A DNA stretch of 64,000 nt, from contig MU603934.1 of NCBI GenBank assembly GCA_025201845.1, positions 62,001 to 126,000 of the forward strand, given 5' to 3'. Positions 40,133 through 49,913 of this stretch are shown one piece after another. The position numbers and the translations under genes are program-made. This DNA comes from Martensiomyces pterosporus (taxonomy: Eukaryota; Kickxellomycota; Kickxellomycetes; Kickxellales; Kickxellaceae). The notes beneath the pieces are model-generated. The model made no database searches. It was not told the origin of the DNA and saw only the letters and a program-made list of their open reading frames with translations. Numbering within the stretch: position 1 is the first letter of the stretch; every line of letters begins with the position of its first letter.

Positions 40133-43100
40133 ATGCCTGGTGCTGCAGATCACGCCGCCTCCGCCTCCCACGTTACAATGCCGCCAGCTCACACTACACA
40201 GCCAGCAACAGCTGATCTTTGCAGACAGCCAAAGCTGTCTACACGGCCCAAAAAGGCAGCAGGCAATGGCACTAGCGGTGGAACTCCTGCGCGCATGAAA
40301 ACTCTAAAGCAGATTTGCAATGCGCTTGTATGGCTGATGGCCGCCGAATGCCTCGTCCACTTGATGCTTGACTTTGCTCTTCGCCAGGAGACAATCCGTC
40401 GCCGGCAGGGTGCTCTCGCCATGAGCCTTGTCTCTTGGCTAGCAGCCGCTCAGATGTGCATTGCCATTGCATGGACAGTGCAGTTGAGACACAGGTACAG
40501 ATTTTTCTCGAGACAGCAGCCTCGCAACCCAGCACCGGGAGAGTCTACAGCTGCTATTCGCTCGTGGAGCGCGAGTCGAGAATGGTTTTGGCTCTTTTCG
40601 CTTGCTGCCTCCGTCTGTGAGCTGGGTGCGTATATTAACTGCAACCCGCGGTGGGCTGCTTCCGATGTCCAGCCAGCAACAAGCAGCCCCATGCTGCACA
40701 CCCTTATCGCCATCCGCATATTCGCCAACGCTTTGCTGGTTGTGCTTGCTCTGCGTGGCCACTTCCTCCAACGGCGGCGCGCATATTTGGAGCAGCAGTG
40801 CTCGGATGCCAGCCAGGCGCGTAACGCTGACGTCAGGGGCACGCACCATGAATCGGTGGCTCTGTCCAGTCACCAGCAGCCGCCATACGGCTTGACAGGC
40901 AACGTAAACAGCTGTGACAGCATGGCAACAATCAACATCCAAGCCAGCCCACTGCCAGCCGAGAGCACCAAGCCCCTAGGACACAGCACAGGCATTGGCG
41001 GCTGCAGCGAGGGAATCGGCTCATATGGCGCTACTGACAGCACATTTGTGCAGGCTGCAGGAAACAGCAGCAGCGGTGGCTCGTCTAGCCAGAGCAAAAT
41101 ATCCACCGAGACATCCCCACTCATTGCGCCCAGCGATGAATACGCGCAGTCGCTGCCAGGCATGTGTAAGCTGCCACTCCCACCACAGACACAGCCGCAG
41201 CCCTCACAGGCAGAGGACGAAGGCGCAGGAGACCCTGGCCCTGGATTTGACCCCGCGTCTAACGCCCTGAAGAGTGGCGTAAAGAAGGTCAGAATGTACC
41301 ACCAGTCGGACGAGCTCAACCACGATATCAACGGCCTGCGCAACCGCCTCCGTCTCCTGCTCCCGTTTCTCTGGCCCTCGGATGACCGGATCTTGCAGCT
41401 GCGCATCTTGGGCTGTGTCCTGATCCTTGCTGCTGGCCGTTTGGTCAACGTTCTTGTGCCGCTGCAGTTCAAAATAGTCGTCGATGGGCTGTCCCCCAAG
41501 GACGGGTCGGAGGTCAAGTTCGAGTGGGGCCATGTCCTGCTTTACGCTGTTCTCAAGTCGATGCAGGGGAGCGTTGGCATCTTGAGCACCGTTCAGAGCT
41601 TTGTGTGGATCCCTGTTGGGCAAGCAACAACGAAGAGAATATCGGTGGCAATGTTCGAGCACCTGCACAGGCTGTCGCTCAGGTTCCATGTGGGCCGGAA
41701 GACCGGCGAGATTTTGCGTGTACAGGACCGGGGCGTCACATCCGTCGTTTCCCTGCTTTCGTCCATCCTCTTCAACATCATCCCGACAATCGTGGATATT
41801 GTGCTCGCCTGCTACTTCTTCTCTGTGATGTTTGATCTCTACTTTGGCACCATTGTCCTGACCACCATGGCCTCCTACCTTGCCGTCACAATCCTGCTCA
41901 CTGACTGGCGCACGAGATACCGCAGGTTGTCCAACTACCTCGACAACGAGATGGAGGCACGCGCGGTTGACTCCTTGCTGAACTTTGAGACCGTAAAGTA
42001 CTACAACGCCGAGCGATTCGAGTGCAGGGAGTACGCGCAGGCTGTTGACGATTACCAGGATGCCGAGTGGAAGAGCAACGCGACCATGAATCTGCTCAAC
42101 TCGGGCCAAAACCTCATTGTGCAGCTGGGCCTTCTAGCTGGCGCACTGCTCAGCGCCAAGCGCGTGTCTGATGGCGAGATGACTGTTGGCGACTTTACGA
42201 TGCTTCTCTCGTATATCACCCAGCTGTATGGCCCGCTGAACTGGTTTGGAACCTACTACCGCGTGATTCAGAAGAACTTTATCGATATGGAGAAGCTTCT
42301 GGAGCTTTTTGACGAGCCAATCGAGGTGCAGGATCTCCCGGCACCAGAGCCGCTGGAAGTGCCCAAGGGCGAGGTTGTCTTTGACAACGTGTCGTTCTCG
42401 TACGACAAGCAGCCGACGCTCAGAAACGTCTCGTTCAAGGTGCCTGCAGGATCCACGGTGGCCATTGTCGGGCCTTCAGGGAGCGGCAAAAGCACGATAC
42501 TGCGGCTGCTGTTCAGGTTCTATGATGTGCAGTCGGGCCGCATTCTGATAGATGGGCAGGATATCCGCAGCGTCCCTCAGTTCGCCCTCCGCCAGGCGAT
42601 CGGCGTCGTTCCACAGGACACGGTCCTGTTCAACGACTCTATACGCTACAACATTGCCTATGGCCGGGCGGGCAGTGGCGACGTTGTGTCTATGCAGGAG
42701 GTTGCTGACGCTGCTGATGCTGCGCACATCCACAGCCGCATAATGGGCTTCTTGGAGCAGTACGAGACGCGTGTGGGCGAGCGTGGGCAGCGGCTTTCGG
42801 GCGGTGAGAAGCAGCGCGTAGCTATTGCGCGAACGCTGCTGAAGGACCCGAAGATCGTGTGTCTGGACGAGGCAACGAGTGCGCTGGACACGGCCACTGA
42901 GAGGCACATCCAGACCTCGCTACGCGATATGACCAGAAATCGCACGACGCTCATCATCGCCCACCGCCTTTCCACTATTATACACGCTGATCAGATTCTC
43001 ATCGTTCAGGGTGGCAGGATCGTTGAACGCGGAACACATGCGGAGCTTATTTCGAACTGCGAGTCGGTCTATTATGATATGTGGATGAAGCAGCTCACTG

Positions 43101-43714
43101 ACGCAGCCAACGTCTCATATAGTCCACTGCTGGAACACGCCGACATCCAGATCCCCATTGCAGCAGTCCAGGGACAAGACCCACAGGAAATGGCTCAGCT
43201 ATCGCTAGGCGAACCCTCCCAGGCTCACATGGGTGGCGGCTTATCCAGTGGCCCTGAACACCTACGCCATGGCCTGGCAAAGACACAGGCGCCACCCCAC
43301 GGTGGCGGTGCCGATTGCAAGGCCGCCAAGAGGACTCGGCAGCATCTTCATCTGACATTCGAAGAGCCACTTCTGCCCCGTGTTGTGCTTTCTCAGGGAT
43401 GGATGGCCCATGGCCCATTAACTGCGCCGCTCCCAGCAACTGCATCGGCAATGCTTGGGCCGAACAGTGCGATTCTTGCAAACAGCATATCGTCGCCAAT
43501 GGCCACAACCACAACCGCATCGTCGTCATTTTCGGCGCTTGATCCAACTGCGCTAGCCATGAACCCAGGCGCTCACGCTTACACGTCGATGTTCCCTGCT
43601 GAAGGGGAGGCTACTGCCGGCCTGCCGCTTGCTGGGTTCACGACATCTCGCCGTGGCAGCTCGTTTGAGCTCGCTGAGAGCGAGGACGGTGACCAGGAGG
43701 CCCCTACAAAGTAG
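40133..43714 (+). CDS. HMT1/ABCB6-type ABC half-transporter
   Basis: 1193 residues from the ATG at 40133 (context CCACCATGC). An N-terminal domain with about three to four extra spans (QICNALVWLMAAECLVHLML; MSLVSWLAAAQMCIAIAWTV; LHTLIAIRIFANALLVVLAL) precedes the core, as in HMT1 and ABCB6. The core membrane domain has FLWIPVGQATTKR-like and VDSLLNFETVKYYNAERFE segments typical of the ABCB6/ABCB7/HMT1 group. The ATPase has Walker A GPSGSGKST near residue 780, VVPQDTVLFNDSI, LSGGEKQR near 888 and CLDEATSALD. A tail of about 190 Pro/Ala/Ser-rich residues after the ATPase is an addition. Family members move phytochelatin/glutathione-metal complexes into the vacuole, or porphyrins; vacuolar metal tolerance is the likeliest role. 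Confidence 0.9.
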   Translation: MPGAADHAASASHVTMPPAHTTQPATADLCRQPKLSTRPKKAAGNGTSGGTPARMKTLKQICNALVWLMAAECLVHLMLDFALRQETIRRRQGALAMSLVSWLAAAQMCIAIAWTVQLRHRYRFFSRQQPRNPAPGESTAAIRSWSASREWFWLFSLAASVCELGAYINCNPRWAASDVQPATSSPMLHTLIAIRIFANALLVVLALRGHFLQRRRAYLEQQCSDASQARNADVRGTHHESVALSSHQQPPYGLTGNVNSCDSMATINIQASPLPAESTKPLGHSTGIGGCSEGIGSYGATDSTFVQAAGNSSSGGSSSQSKISTETSPLIAPSDEYAQSLPGMCKLPLPPQTQPQPSQAEDEGAGDPGPGFDPASNALKSGVKKVRMYHQSDELNHDINGLRNRLRLLLPFLWPSDDRILQLRILGCVLILAAGRLVNVLVPLQFKIVVDGLSPKDGSEVKFEWGHVLLYAVLKSMQGSVGILSTVQSFVWIPVGQATTKRISVAMFEHLHRLSLRFHVGRKTGEILRVQDRGVTSVVSLLSSILFNIIPTIVDIVLACYFFSVMFDLYFGTIVLTTMASYLAVTILLTDWRTRYRRLSNYLDNEMEARAVDSLLNFETVKYYNAERFECREYAQAVDDYQDAEWKSNATMNLLNSGQNLIVQLGLLAGALLSAKRVSDGEMTVGDFTMLLSYITQLYGPLNWFGTYYRVIQKNFIDMEKLLELFDEPIEVQDLPAPEPLEVPKGEVVFDNVSFSYDKQPTLRNVSFKVPAGSTVAIVGPSGSGKSTILRLLFRFYDVQSGRILIDGQDIRSVPQFALRQAIGVVPQDTVLFNDSIRYNIAYGRAGSGDVVSMQEVADAADAAHIHSRIMGFLEQYETRVGERGQRLSGGEKQRVAIARTLLKDPKIVCLDEATSALDTATERHIQTSLRDMTRNRTTLIIAHRLSTIIHADQILIVQGGRIVERGTHAELISNCESVYYDMWMKQLTDAANVSYSPLLEHADIQIPIAAVQGQDPQEMAQLSLGEPSQAHMGGGLSSGPEHLRHGLAKTQAPPHGGGADCKAAKRTRQHLHLTFEEPLLPRVVLSQGWMAHGPLTAPLPATASAMLGPNSAILANSISSPMATTTTASSSFSALDPTALAMNPGAHAYTSMFPAEGEATAGLPLAGFTTSRRGSSFELAESEDGDQEAPTK

Positions 43715-44023
43715 AGTGGCCCCAGTCTATGCTTGATACTCTCCTTTTCCATACATTGTATAGTGTTCACTTATTTTTCTAGCTCTTGTTTTGCTTTCCA
43801 CCATCACAGGCTATTCTCACCTGCCGCTTGTACGGCTCACTTGGCTTCACTTGGCCTCACGTGGCGGTGCCCCGTAAATCCAGCCGCTGCCCTTGCGATA
43901 TCGCACCCAGCCTTATTCTCAGCGATAACCCCACGCCCGCCTCTTATCTCCGCCGCTTGTTTACTTTGCCTGCTGCACTTTCGATTACGCTGATATTTGG
44001 CTGAGGCAACGAGTGCTTGGATC
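43715..44023. other. Short intergenic region
   Basis: 309 bases between two plus-strand genes; no ORF supported. It contains the ABC gene 3' flank and the promoter of the TMEM223-like gene. Confidence 0.4.
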
Positions 44024-44695
44024 ATGTGGAAAACGATGGCTCGCGGAATCGGGCTCGGCCAGCCCCGCTTTCGGCTGTTCCAGCGGTGGAAGCACCACGG
44101 ATCAATCCAAATGGACATTGTGCAAAAACGCAAGGCTCTCCTGCAGTTCAAGGACAAAGCCGAGGTAGCCATCTTTGACCGGCAGGCCAAGCAGACGACA
44201 TACAAGTGGGGGCCATGGGTTGTTGGCGGGCAGATGCTCATGTGGATCAACTTTGCCGACTTTTACTGGCGCTACTCCATGGACAAGAACGAAGAAACCG
44301 GCGAGCTGACCCTGTCGCCTAGGTGGAAGCGCGCATGCATTTCGGCCGTGGCCATCATCGCCGGCGTATCGATTGGCGGCGGTATTCTGCACTATATCAG
44401 CAGATCGGTTGCCCGTATGAAGGTCGTTGGTGGCGGCAAGACGGTGCAGCTGGAGACGTACAAGATTTCGGGGTATGGAACGAAGGTTCGGGAGTACCCC
44501 ATTGCGTCCCTGTTCTCGAGGGATACCCTGTATACGGGCGTGGGCCCGCAGGGCATTACTAAGCAAGGGTCGCCCCAGTACAGCATCTATGCGCCGGGCA
44601 GCTCGTATGCGTTCATTATGAACCGCACAGGGTGGTTCAAGAACCCAAAGACGTTCGACGTGCTGTTCCACCGCTCCGCAGCAAAGACAAACTGA
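44024..44695 (+). CDS. TMEM223/Mrx15-like mitochondrial inner-membrane protein
   Basis: 223 residues from the ATG at 44024 (a second Met lies four codons on). The start, KTMARGIGLGQPRFRLFQRW, is basic and free of acidic residues, a likely mitochondrial presequence. Two membrane spans follow (GPWVVGGQMLMWINFADFYW and ACISAVAIIAGVSIGGGILH). The C-terminal domain has ARMKVVGGGKTVQLETY and ends YAFIMNRTGWFKNPKTFDVLF, which resembles the TMEM223 ending with its LLDKTGHFPNTKLFD block. Yeast Mrx15 and human TMEM223 help couple mitochondrial ribosomes to inner-membrane insertion, the latter for COX1. The stop lies 35 bases from the BMT2 stop. Confidence 0.75.
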   Translation: MWKTMARGIGLGQPRFRLFQRWKHHGSIQMDIVQKRKALLQFKDKAEVAIFDRQAKQTTYKWGPWVVGGQMLMWINFADFYWRYSMDKNEETGELTLSPRWKRACISAVAIIAGVSIGGGILHYISRSVARMKVVGGGKTVQLETYKISGYGTKVREYPIASLFSRDTLYTGVGPQGITKQGSPQYSIYAPGSSYAFIMNRTGWFKNPKTFDVLFHRSAAKTN

Positions 44696-44730
44696 AAAAT
44701 ACATTCTGCAATAGCTGCTGGCTCCTTTTG

Positions 44731-45774
44731 CTACACAACAATAGAAAAGTTGTTTCTGCCAGGCGCCGAATGCAGCATGGTCTTTTTGTACTTTGTCGCT
44801 GCGCTCCCTTCATTTGTGGTGCCAGGCACTGGTCGTCCGCTAGCGAATCGGTAAACATAGTGCGCCAATTTGGCGGTATGGTGCATGTAGAGCTGCTCGA
44901 ATCCCAGGTATTCCGCAATCTCCTTTAGCCGGCCATCATCGAGATACCGCGAGTTGTTTACACAGGAGAGGGGGAGCACCAGGTACAGGAGACCGCTGGG
45001 CTTTAGCAGGCGCGTTGCTTGCTTGAGCATGTCTCCGCGCTTAGCTGGGTCCCCAATAAAGTTTACAACGAGAGACAGGCAGATCACGTCAAACGGCATG
45101 CTGAACAGGTGTGAGATATCCCTAGTCTTTTCCTCAGCGTCCTCGTCGCTATCCGCGCCACCGAGCGCATCTTCGCTCTCCCTTGTAGTGCGGCTGGGGT
45201 CTATGTCCAAAAAGTCCTGCTGGTAAATGCCAGGCTCCTGCGAATTGAGATCAATCGGCGTGACGCTTATCCACGCCGCCTCCTTGGCATAATTCAAGCT
45301 GCTCAGAGCACCAACATCCAGCAAGCGCAACCTCCCACCATCAAGCTTGCTGAGCCCCAGCTCCCTGAGCTTTCCGACCAGCCATCTGCTTGTATCGCCT
45401 CCGCGCTTCTTGCTCTGCCCCAAGAGGCTCGCCTTCTGGTACCAGTCTAGACCGCCCATCTCCGCCATCTCCTTCGACACCCTTTCGATCTTTTCGTCGA
45501 TTCCCTTCGCATCTTCAGGCCTTGCTCCCGGTTCGCTGAGCAGCGACTGCTTGGCTGCTGCCAGTTTGGAGCACTCCTTGATTAGCGTGTGGAAGTGGTT
45601 GATGCGCCGCCGCGTATCTGCGGAAGACTTGCCCAGCTTGCCCAAGGCGACTGTGCTGGTGTCCTGACTGCCTATTATTACTTTTTCCTGGCCCTCGACG
45701 TGGATTGGCGGCAGTGGGATGACAGCTGCCGTTTGGGTCACTGGACGACGGCGTTTTGAGCGTGTCTTTGGCAT
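44731..45774 (-). CDS. BMT2: 25S rRNA adenine-N1 methyltransferase Bmt2
   Basis: 347 residues from an ATG, with a basic nuclear/nucleolar start (PKTRSKRRRPVTQT). A helical part (INHFHTLIKECSKLAAAKQS; WYQKASLLGQSKKRGGDTSR) is followed by the SAM-binding fold: motif I LLDVGALSSLNYA, ITPIDLNSQEPGI-type acidic loop (PIDLNSQEPGIYQQDFLD), and ICLSLVVNFIGDPAKRGDML, the Bmt2-specific block. It ends with LLYLVLPLSCVNNSRYLDDG and EIAEYLGFEQL. Bmt2 makes m1A in helix 65 of 25S rRNA in the nucleolus. An acidic insertion (GGADSDEDAEEKTRD) lies within the fold. Confidence 0.93.
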   Translation of the reverse strand: MPKTRSKRRRPVTQTAAVIPLPPIHVEGQEKVIIGSQDTSTVALGKLGKSSADTRRRINHFHTLIKECSKLAAAKQSLLSEPGARPEDAKGIDEKIERVSKEMAEMGGLDWYQKASLLGQSKKRGGDTSRWLVGKLRELGLSKLDGGRLRLLDVGALSSLNYAKEAAWISVTPIDLNSQEPGIYQQDFLDIDPSRTTRESEDALGGADSDEDAEEKTRDISHLFSMPFDVICLSLVVNFIGDPAKRGDMLKQATRLLKPSGLLYLVLPLSCVNNSRYLDDGRLKEIAEYLGFEQLYMHHTAKLAHYVYRFASGRPVPGTTNEGSAATKYKKTMLHSAPGRNNFSIVV

Positions 45775-46244
45775 GGCAATGTATAAACGCTGCTGTGCTA
45801 GTGTGCGAGAAAATAGAGCGGAGATAAACGATGCTTAAACCAGAAGTGTGGAGGAAAGCGTCTAGCCGCTTTGGCTTGGTGTTGTTTTTTTTCTTCATCA
45901 GCCTCCAAATGAATCGACTCGAGCCACCATATTTTTCGCTGACCGGCAGCCCTGCCCATTACGTCCCGCCTGTCTGCCACGCAAAATGCTACAGCGGCCT
46001 GCTGTTGAATTCAACCTTCAAATCGCACCTTCTCTTCGCTCTCCTACCTTTTTCCCGTCTACCCGCCTCCTATTTCTCTCCTCTCTCTCGTTTTTTTGCA
46101 GGTGCACAGAGCACACACGCTGCTATTATATTACTTAGGGCGACTCTTGGCTGCAACAGCGTCAGCAATCAAGGTACTCGACGAGCGGCGACCTCTGGCC
46201 ACTCCATTCATAGAGGCAAACTCAGCACACACAACGAGATAAGG
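45775..46244. promoter_or_regulatory. Divergent promoter region, BMT2 and SMPD4-like
   Basis: 470 bases between divergent starts. The SMPD4-like frame is open back to an ATG at 45831, but a TTTTTTTGCAG acceptor-like site lies near 46100 and the extension is low-complexity, so the start at 46245 is preferred; a 5' UTR intron is possible. Confidence 0.45.
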
Positions 46245-49200
46245 ATGGACGGCGGCAGAGTAGCAGTGGACGCGGCCAAACCGGCACCAGAGCAGCTGTC
46301 TATTGAGCAGCTGCGGGCGGCGTTTGAAAACGGATCGCCTACCGTTGTCTGCGAGAGGCTGTTGCCCTTTCTTCGCCTAGAATCCAGGTCCAACGGCGAC
46401 ATGCGGGTAATCAACGAGATATCGGAGAGCGTCAGCAAGCTCCTCTACCCTTGGTTCCAGAACAGCGAGTCCATGCGGGGCGACGAGCAGCGGTCCCTGT
46501 ACACACTTCTACGACCCGACGGCCTGCTCATCGACACGCTCCTTCAGTACCACGTTTTGCAGCGAGAGCGTGGGGCTACACTTGGCGGGCTGGATTATTC
46601 GCAGCCGATGGCTGCTGGCTTGACGCTTGGCGTTGAGTGTTTGCCTGTCGAATACCACAGCGGTGCTGGCCTTGCTGCTGGCAGCGGAATGAGCTTGCCT
46701 GCGGACTTGGCCAAGCGCCTAGTCATGGATAGCAGCCAGGGTAGACCCAAGCCTGTGGGTTTCACAGTTAACGCGCTCGAGTGCTTCCTCTACCACTTGT
46801 GCAAAGCCCTTGTTCCTCCGCGCGAGAGTGCCACAAACGCAACACGTAGTGCTGCTATATATCCGCCCAAATCTCCTGTGGCCCGGCATGGCTCGATTGT
46901 GCCCGGATCGGTGGTTTATTGCATTGCTCGCGAGTACATTGGGTTCTTCCTCCCCGTTGTGGTCCCCGAGGCACCGCCGGCTCCTCGCAGCGATGCGGCG
47001 TCGGAGAGGAGCCCGATCAGGCAGATTCGAAACAGGCTGCATGATCTCAGCCCAAAGAAACCCGCTTCTGGCAACATGGCTGGGGATTCAGCGGAGTATA
47101 GGAGCGCGAGGAAGCCTGGCGTGGTTGACGCAGACTTGCTCGATGTCTGCACATACGGATCGTCGCTGGAGCTCGCTGGGTATTTCACTGCCTGCGTTGC
47201 GCTCCTATGGCTGCCTGTCGTTCCCCTAGATATCCACACGTCCGTTCGCGCCACACTAACCGCAGGCAGCAGCTGCGGTAATAGGCACGAGGAGAACAAG
47301 TACCTGCACACACCGCGCGATGCACGTCCAGTACAGACCAAGCCCACGGAGGCCTCGAGCTGGGTGTGGATCCCCAGCTCCTCTCATCTGTCTGCGCTGA
47401 ATCTCTTCCACCTGTTTGTGGCGTATATCGCCAAGGGCGAGCGGCAGATGGAGAGATTCCATTTGACCGGCGCTATGGCACCACCTGCGACTGGATCTGG
47501 TCGCAGTGGGAGAGCCGGAGCGGTAGATGAAAAGGAGTACGAGGCATATGAAAAGCGCGTGGGCATGAACGGCACTATCCGCAATACGCTTCGGTCGCGC
47601 AGCCTGACACGCCCCATTGCAGACACGCTGGCCATGGTCTTGGCCAGCTGTGGACGGACTGGCAGCGCGGATACCGACATCTGGATACCGTTTTTGGATG
47701 TCATGGCTAGTATCTGGATCAGATACACGATGCCCTGGAGAGGGTCGAAAAACGATGCACCGGGTGTGGACGCCAGAGGCGGTGCGTCATCGTCAGACAT
47801 CTCGCCTATATGGCAGTCACGCATTCCGCTGATGGTCAAGGGTCTGCCGCCTGTTTTGTATGGACAAACGTTTGCGCTGTTTTTGAAGCAGGTTGCTTCG
47901 CCCCACATTGACTTGCTTGCTCATACGGCGCTTCCGGTGGAGGAGCGGCAGGGGCACTTGGGTCCTGTTGACCGGTTGGCTGGCGGAAGACGCGGGCCGA
48001 GCAGCCCTTCGGGCGGAGGTGGCATGCAGTCGTGGATCCAGGGCACCGTCAACTCTGTGTTTGGACAGCCGCATACCATGGATGCGCTGAGCGTGGTTGA
48101 GCGAGTCGTTAGCGCCTTCACAAACCCCGAGTTGCGCGCAATCCTGGCGGCGATTGAGCGGTGCCAGCTGGAGGCCTTCCCCAAGCTGCGCAGTCACGTC
48201 GTCGACGATCCAGCTAGGCCAAGCACGGAGACTTCGGCCGGTATACCCGTGGACGCCGCAATGGGGACACCAACGCGAGCACCGCATACCAGACCGCTCG
48301 AGGAGGATAATAGGAACGACGCAAAAGAAGACTTGTTCTTTGAGCGGCAGATCGCGTCGGCACAAAAGCAGCTCGTGGCATATGCGCAAGAAATTGTTTC
48401 ATTCCGCAGTGGATCGGCTCTCCTAGATGCAGTGGTCACCGGCGCGTTTGGAAGCCCGCCGCTGTGCATCGTGTTTGGTCGGCCGCCTGGAGGCGCCTTG
48501 CGCGCTGTTGTTGGCGCTCTGCACGGTGCCGAACTACTGGCTGAACGACAGCTCAGACTAATTGTGCCCGAGCGCAGTTCTGACCAGGCACGCTCGCTGG
48601 TGGCCGACATATTCCTTGTCTTGTCGCGTGTGTTCTCAGCAACGGATGCAGACAGCAGCAGGCCAGGCGACTGGTCGTCGGGGGCTGGCGGAGCGGCTGG
48701 TGGGAGCGAGACCATGCGTGCTCGCGCGCAGTCTCTGCAGGAGGCGCAGCGCCGAATTGGCACATTGTATGCACGTCTTGCTGCTGTGTTTTACTCCACG
48801 CGCAGAGAGATCGAGGCTATTAAGCAGTCGCTGGACGATGCGATGGTCAGTGCTGCTACGCCAGCTAGCATAAGCGGCGGCCGTGCAGGCGTGTTTGCAA
48901 GTGGCAGCGATCTGGACGGCCGTTCATCGAGTGACGGCGTGTTTGGCCCTGATATGGCACACGGCGCGCTCACTCCGCGCGGCCGGTGGGAGCTGAAGAC
49001 AGGAAGGAAGAAGTTCTCGACGCAGTCGCTCCTTGCATCTCCTCAGCGCACCCCTGCTTCCAATGACGAGCAGATGCTGCAGCCTCCAGAGTGGGGGCTG
49101 CGCGTGCGCAGCCAGTCGCTGGATGGCGGCCGATCGCCTAGGCTGGTGCGCGGGACAGAAGACCAGGATGCAGCGCTTTTGCCCCGTGGGCCGCGTGCAC

Positions 49201-49439
49201 ATTATGAGGCCAGGTCGTACGAGAGCCAGTGGCTGCTTGACCGCATACTGTGGTTCAACGGCTGGATAAACGAGCGCTACCAGCAGGCGCTTGATCTTTT
49301 GGAGTCGGCGGCGTACCCTATTCCTGCGTGGATGCGCAATTACAAGCTGGACTTTCGCTGGGCTGCGGCGTACCAGAACATCCGCTTCTTTGCGCTCCTG
49401 CTTGCTGTCTACTGGGTTGTCGCGTCGCTGTTCTTCTAG
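46245..49439 (+). CDS. SMPD4-like (neutral sphingomyelinase 3 family) membrane protein
   Basis: 1064 residues from the ATG at 46245. Matches to the SMPD4 family follow in order: a helical N-terminus (CERLLPFLRLESRSNG; LYTLLRPDGLLIDTLLQY), ECLPVEYHSG, FTVNALECFLYHLCKALVPP, YCIAREYIGFFLPVVVP, IWIRYTMPWRGS, LTPRGRWELKTGRKKF and SQWLLDRILWFNGWINERY. A C-terminal membrane span (AYQNIRFFALLLAVYWVVAS) ends at LFF. SMPD4 proteins sit in ER and nuclear envelope and are reported to cleave sphingomyelin, though the catalytic residues are poorly defined and a structural nuclear-pore link is also described. Ser-rich insertions make it longer than the human protein. Function in a fungus, which usually has inositol-phosphoceramides instead, is uncertain. 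Confidence 0.75.
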   Translation: MDGGRVAVDAAKPAPEQLSIEQLRAAFENGSPTVVCERLLPFLRLESRSNGDMRVINEISESVSKLLYPWFQNSESMRGDEQRSLYTLLRPDGLLIDTLLQYHVLQRERGATLGGLDYSQPMAAGLTLGVECLPVEYHSGAGLAAGSGMSLPADLAKRLVMDSSQGRPKPVGFTVNALECFLYHLCKALVPPRESATNATRSAAIYPPKSPVARHGSIVPGSVVYCIAREYIGFFLPVVVPEAPPAPRSDAASERSPIRQIRNRLHDLSPKKPASGNMAGDSAEYRSARKPGVVDADLLDVCTYGSSLELAGYFTACVALLWLPVVPLDIHTSVRATLTAGSSCGNRHEENKYLHTPRDARPVQTKPTEASSWVWIPSSSHLSALNLFHLFVAYIAKGERQMERFHLTGAMAPPATGSGRSGRAGAVDEKEYEAYEKRVGMNGTIRNTLRSRSLTRPIADTLAMVLASCGRTGSADTDIWIPFLDVMASIWIRYTMPWRGSKNDAPGVDARGGASSSDISPIWQSRIPLMVKGLPPVLYGQTFALFLKQVASPHIDLLAHTALPVEERQGHLGPVDRLAGGRRGPSSPSGGGGMQSWIQGTVNSVFGQPHTMDALSVVERVVSAFTNPELRAILAAIERCQLEAFPKLRSHVVDDPARPSTETSAGIPVDAAMGTPTRAPHTRPLEEDNRNDAKEDLFFERQIASAQKQLVAYAQEIVSFRSGSALLDAVVTGAFGSPPLCIVFGRPPGGALRAVVGALHGAELLAERQLRLIVPERSSDQARSLVADIFLVLSRVFSATDADSSRPGDWSSGAGGAAGGSETMRARAQSLQEAQRRIGTLYARLAAVFYSTRREIEAIKQSLDDAMVSAATPASISGGRAGVFASGSDLDGRSSSDGVFGPDMAHGALTPRGRWELKTGRKKFSTQSLLASPQRTPASNDEQMLQPPEWGLRVRSQSLDGGRSPRLVRGTEDQDAALLPRGPRAHYEARSYESQWLLDRILWFNGWINERYQQALDLLESAAYPIPAWMRNYKLDFRWAAAYQNIRFFALLLAVYWVVASLFF

Positions 49440-49905
49440 CTTGATTTGCGAGTGGTTTGTTTTCCGTCTTTTTAACCTGCTTTGTCTCTTTTACGCGGCC
49501 CGTGGGTGTGGTGGGGGGAGCTGGTTCAGCCGCTGACCACATCAGCCCGGCACCTCTCGGCGTTTTGGTTTTTCCTCTACAGGTGCGGCTGCAGCAGTGG
49601 ATTAGGGATTGCCTATACAGCGCAACAACGATAAGGTGAACTAGGCACTCCTTGACGCAATCGCTTTTCGCTGCACAGAATACATGCAAGCCACTGCGTT
49701 AACTACCCTCTCTCTAGCGCGATGGATGATGACAAATGCAGTTCAGCTTGGCCAAGAGTGGACTGGCCGCCTGGATTTAAATTGGCCTGGCCATTCCAGC
49801 GCCTTTCTCGTCTCCCTACCATCCAAAGCCTGCCTTTTACCTTTCCTCCACTGTGCTCCACACACCGACTACTCTTCTCTCCCTCTCCTGCTTGCTTAAT
49901 GCTTA
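49440..49905. promoter_or_regulatory. Upstream region of the Zta1-like gene
   Basis: 466 bases with no supported gene. It carries a weak ATTTAAAT element (49775-49782) and a pyrimidine-rich leader. An upstream ATG at 49899 overlaps the main start. Confidence 0.45.
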
Positions 49906-49913
49906 ATGCTTAA
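49899..49913 (+). promoter_or_regulatory. Four-codon upstream ORF overlapping the main start
   Basis: The 7-base unit TTAATGC is repeated, which creates an ATG at 49899 and another at 49906. The first reads Met-Leu-Asn-Ala-stop, ending at 49913, out of frame with and overlapping the main ATG. It could reduce initiation at 49906 and favour the later in-frame ATG at 50032. Confidence 0.5.
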
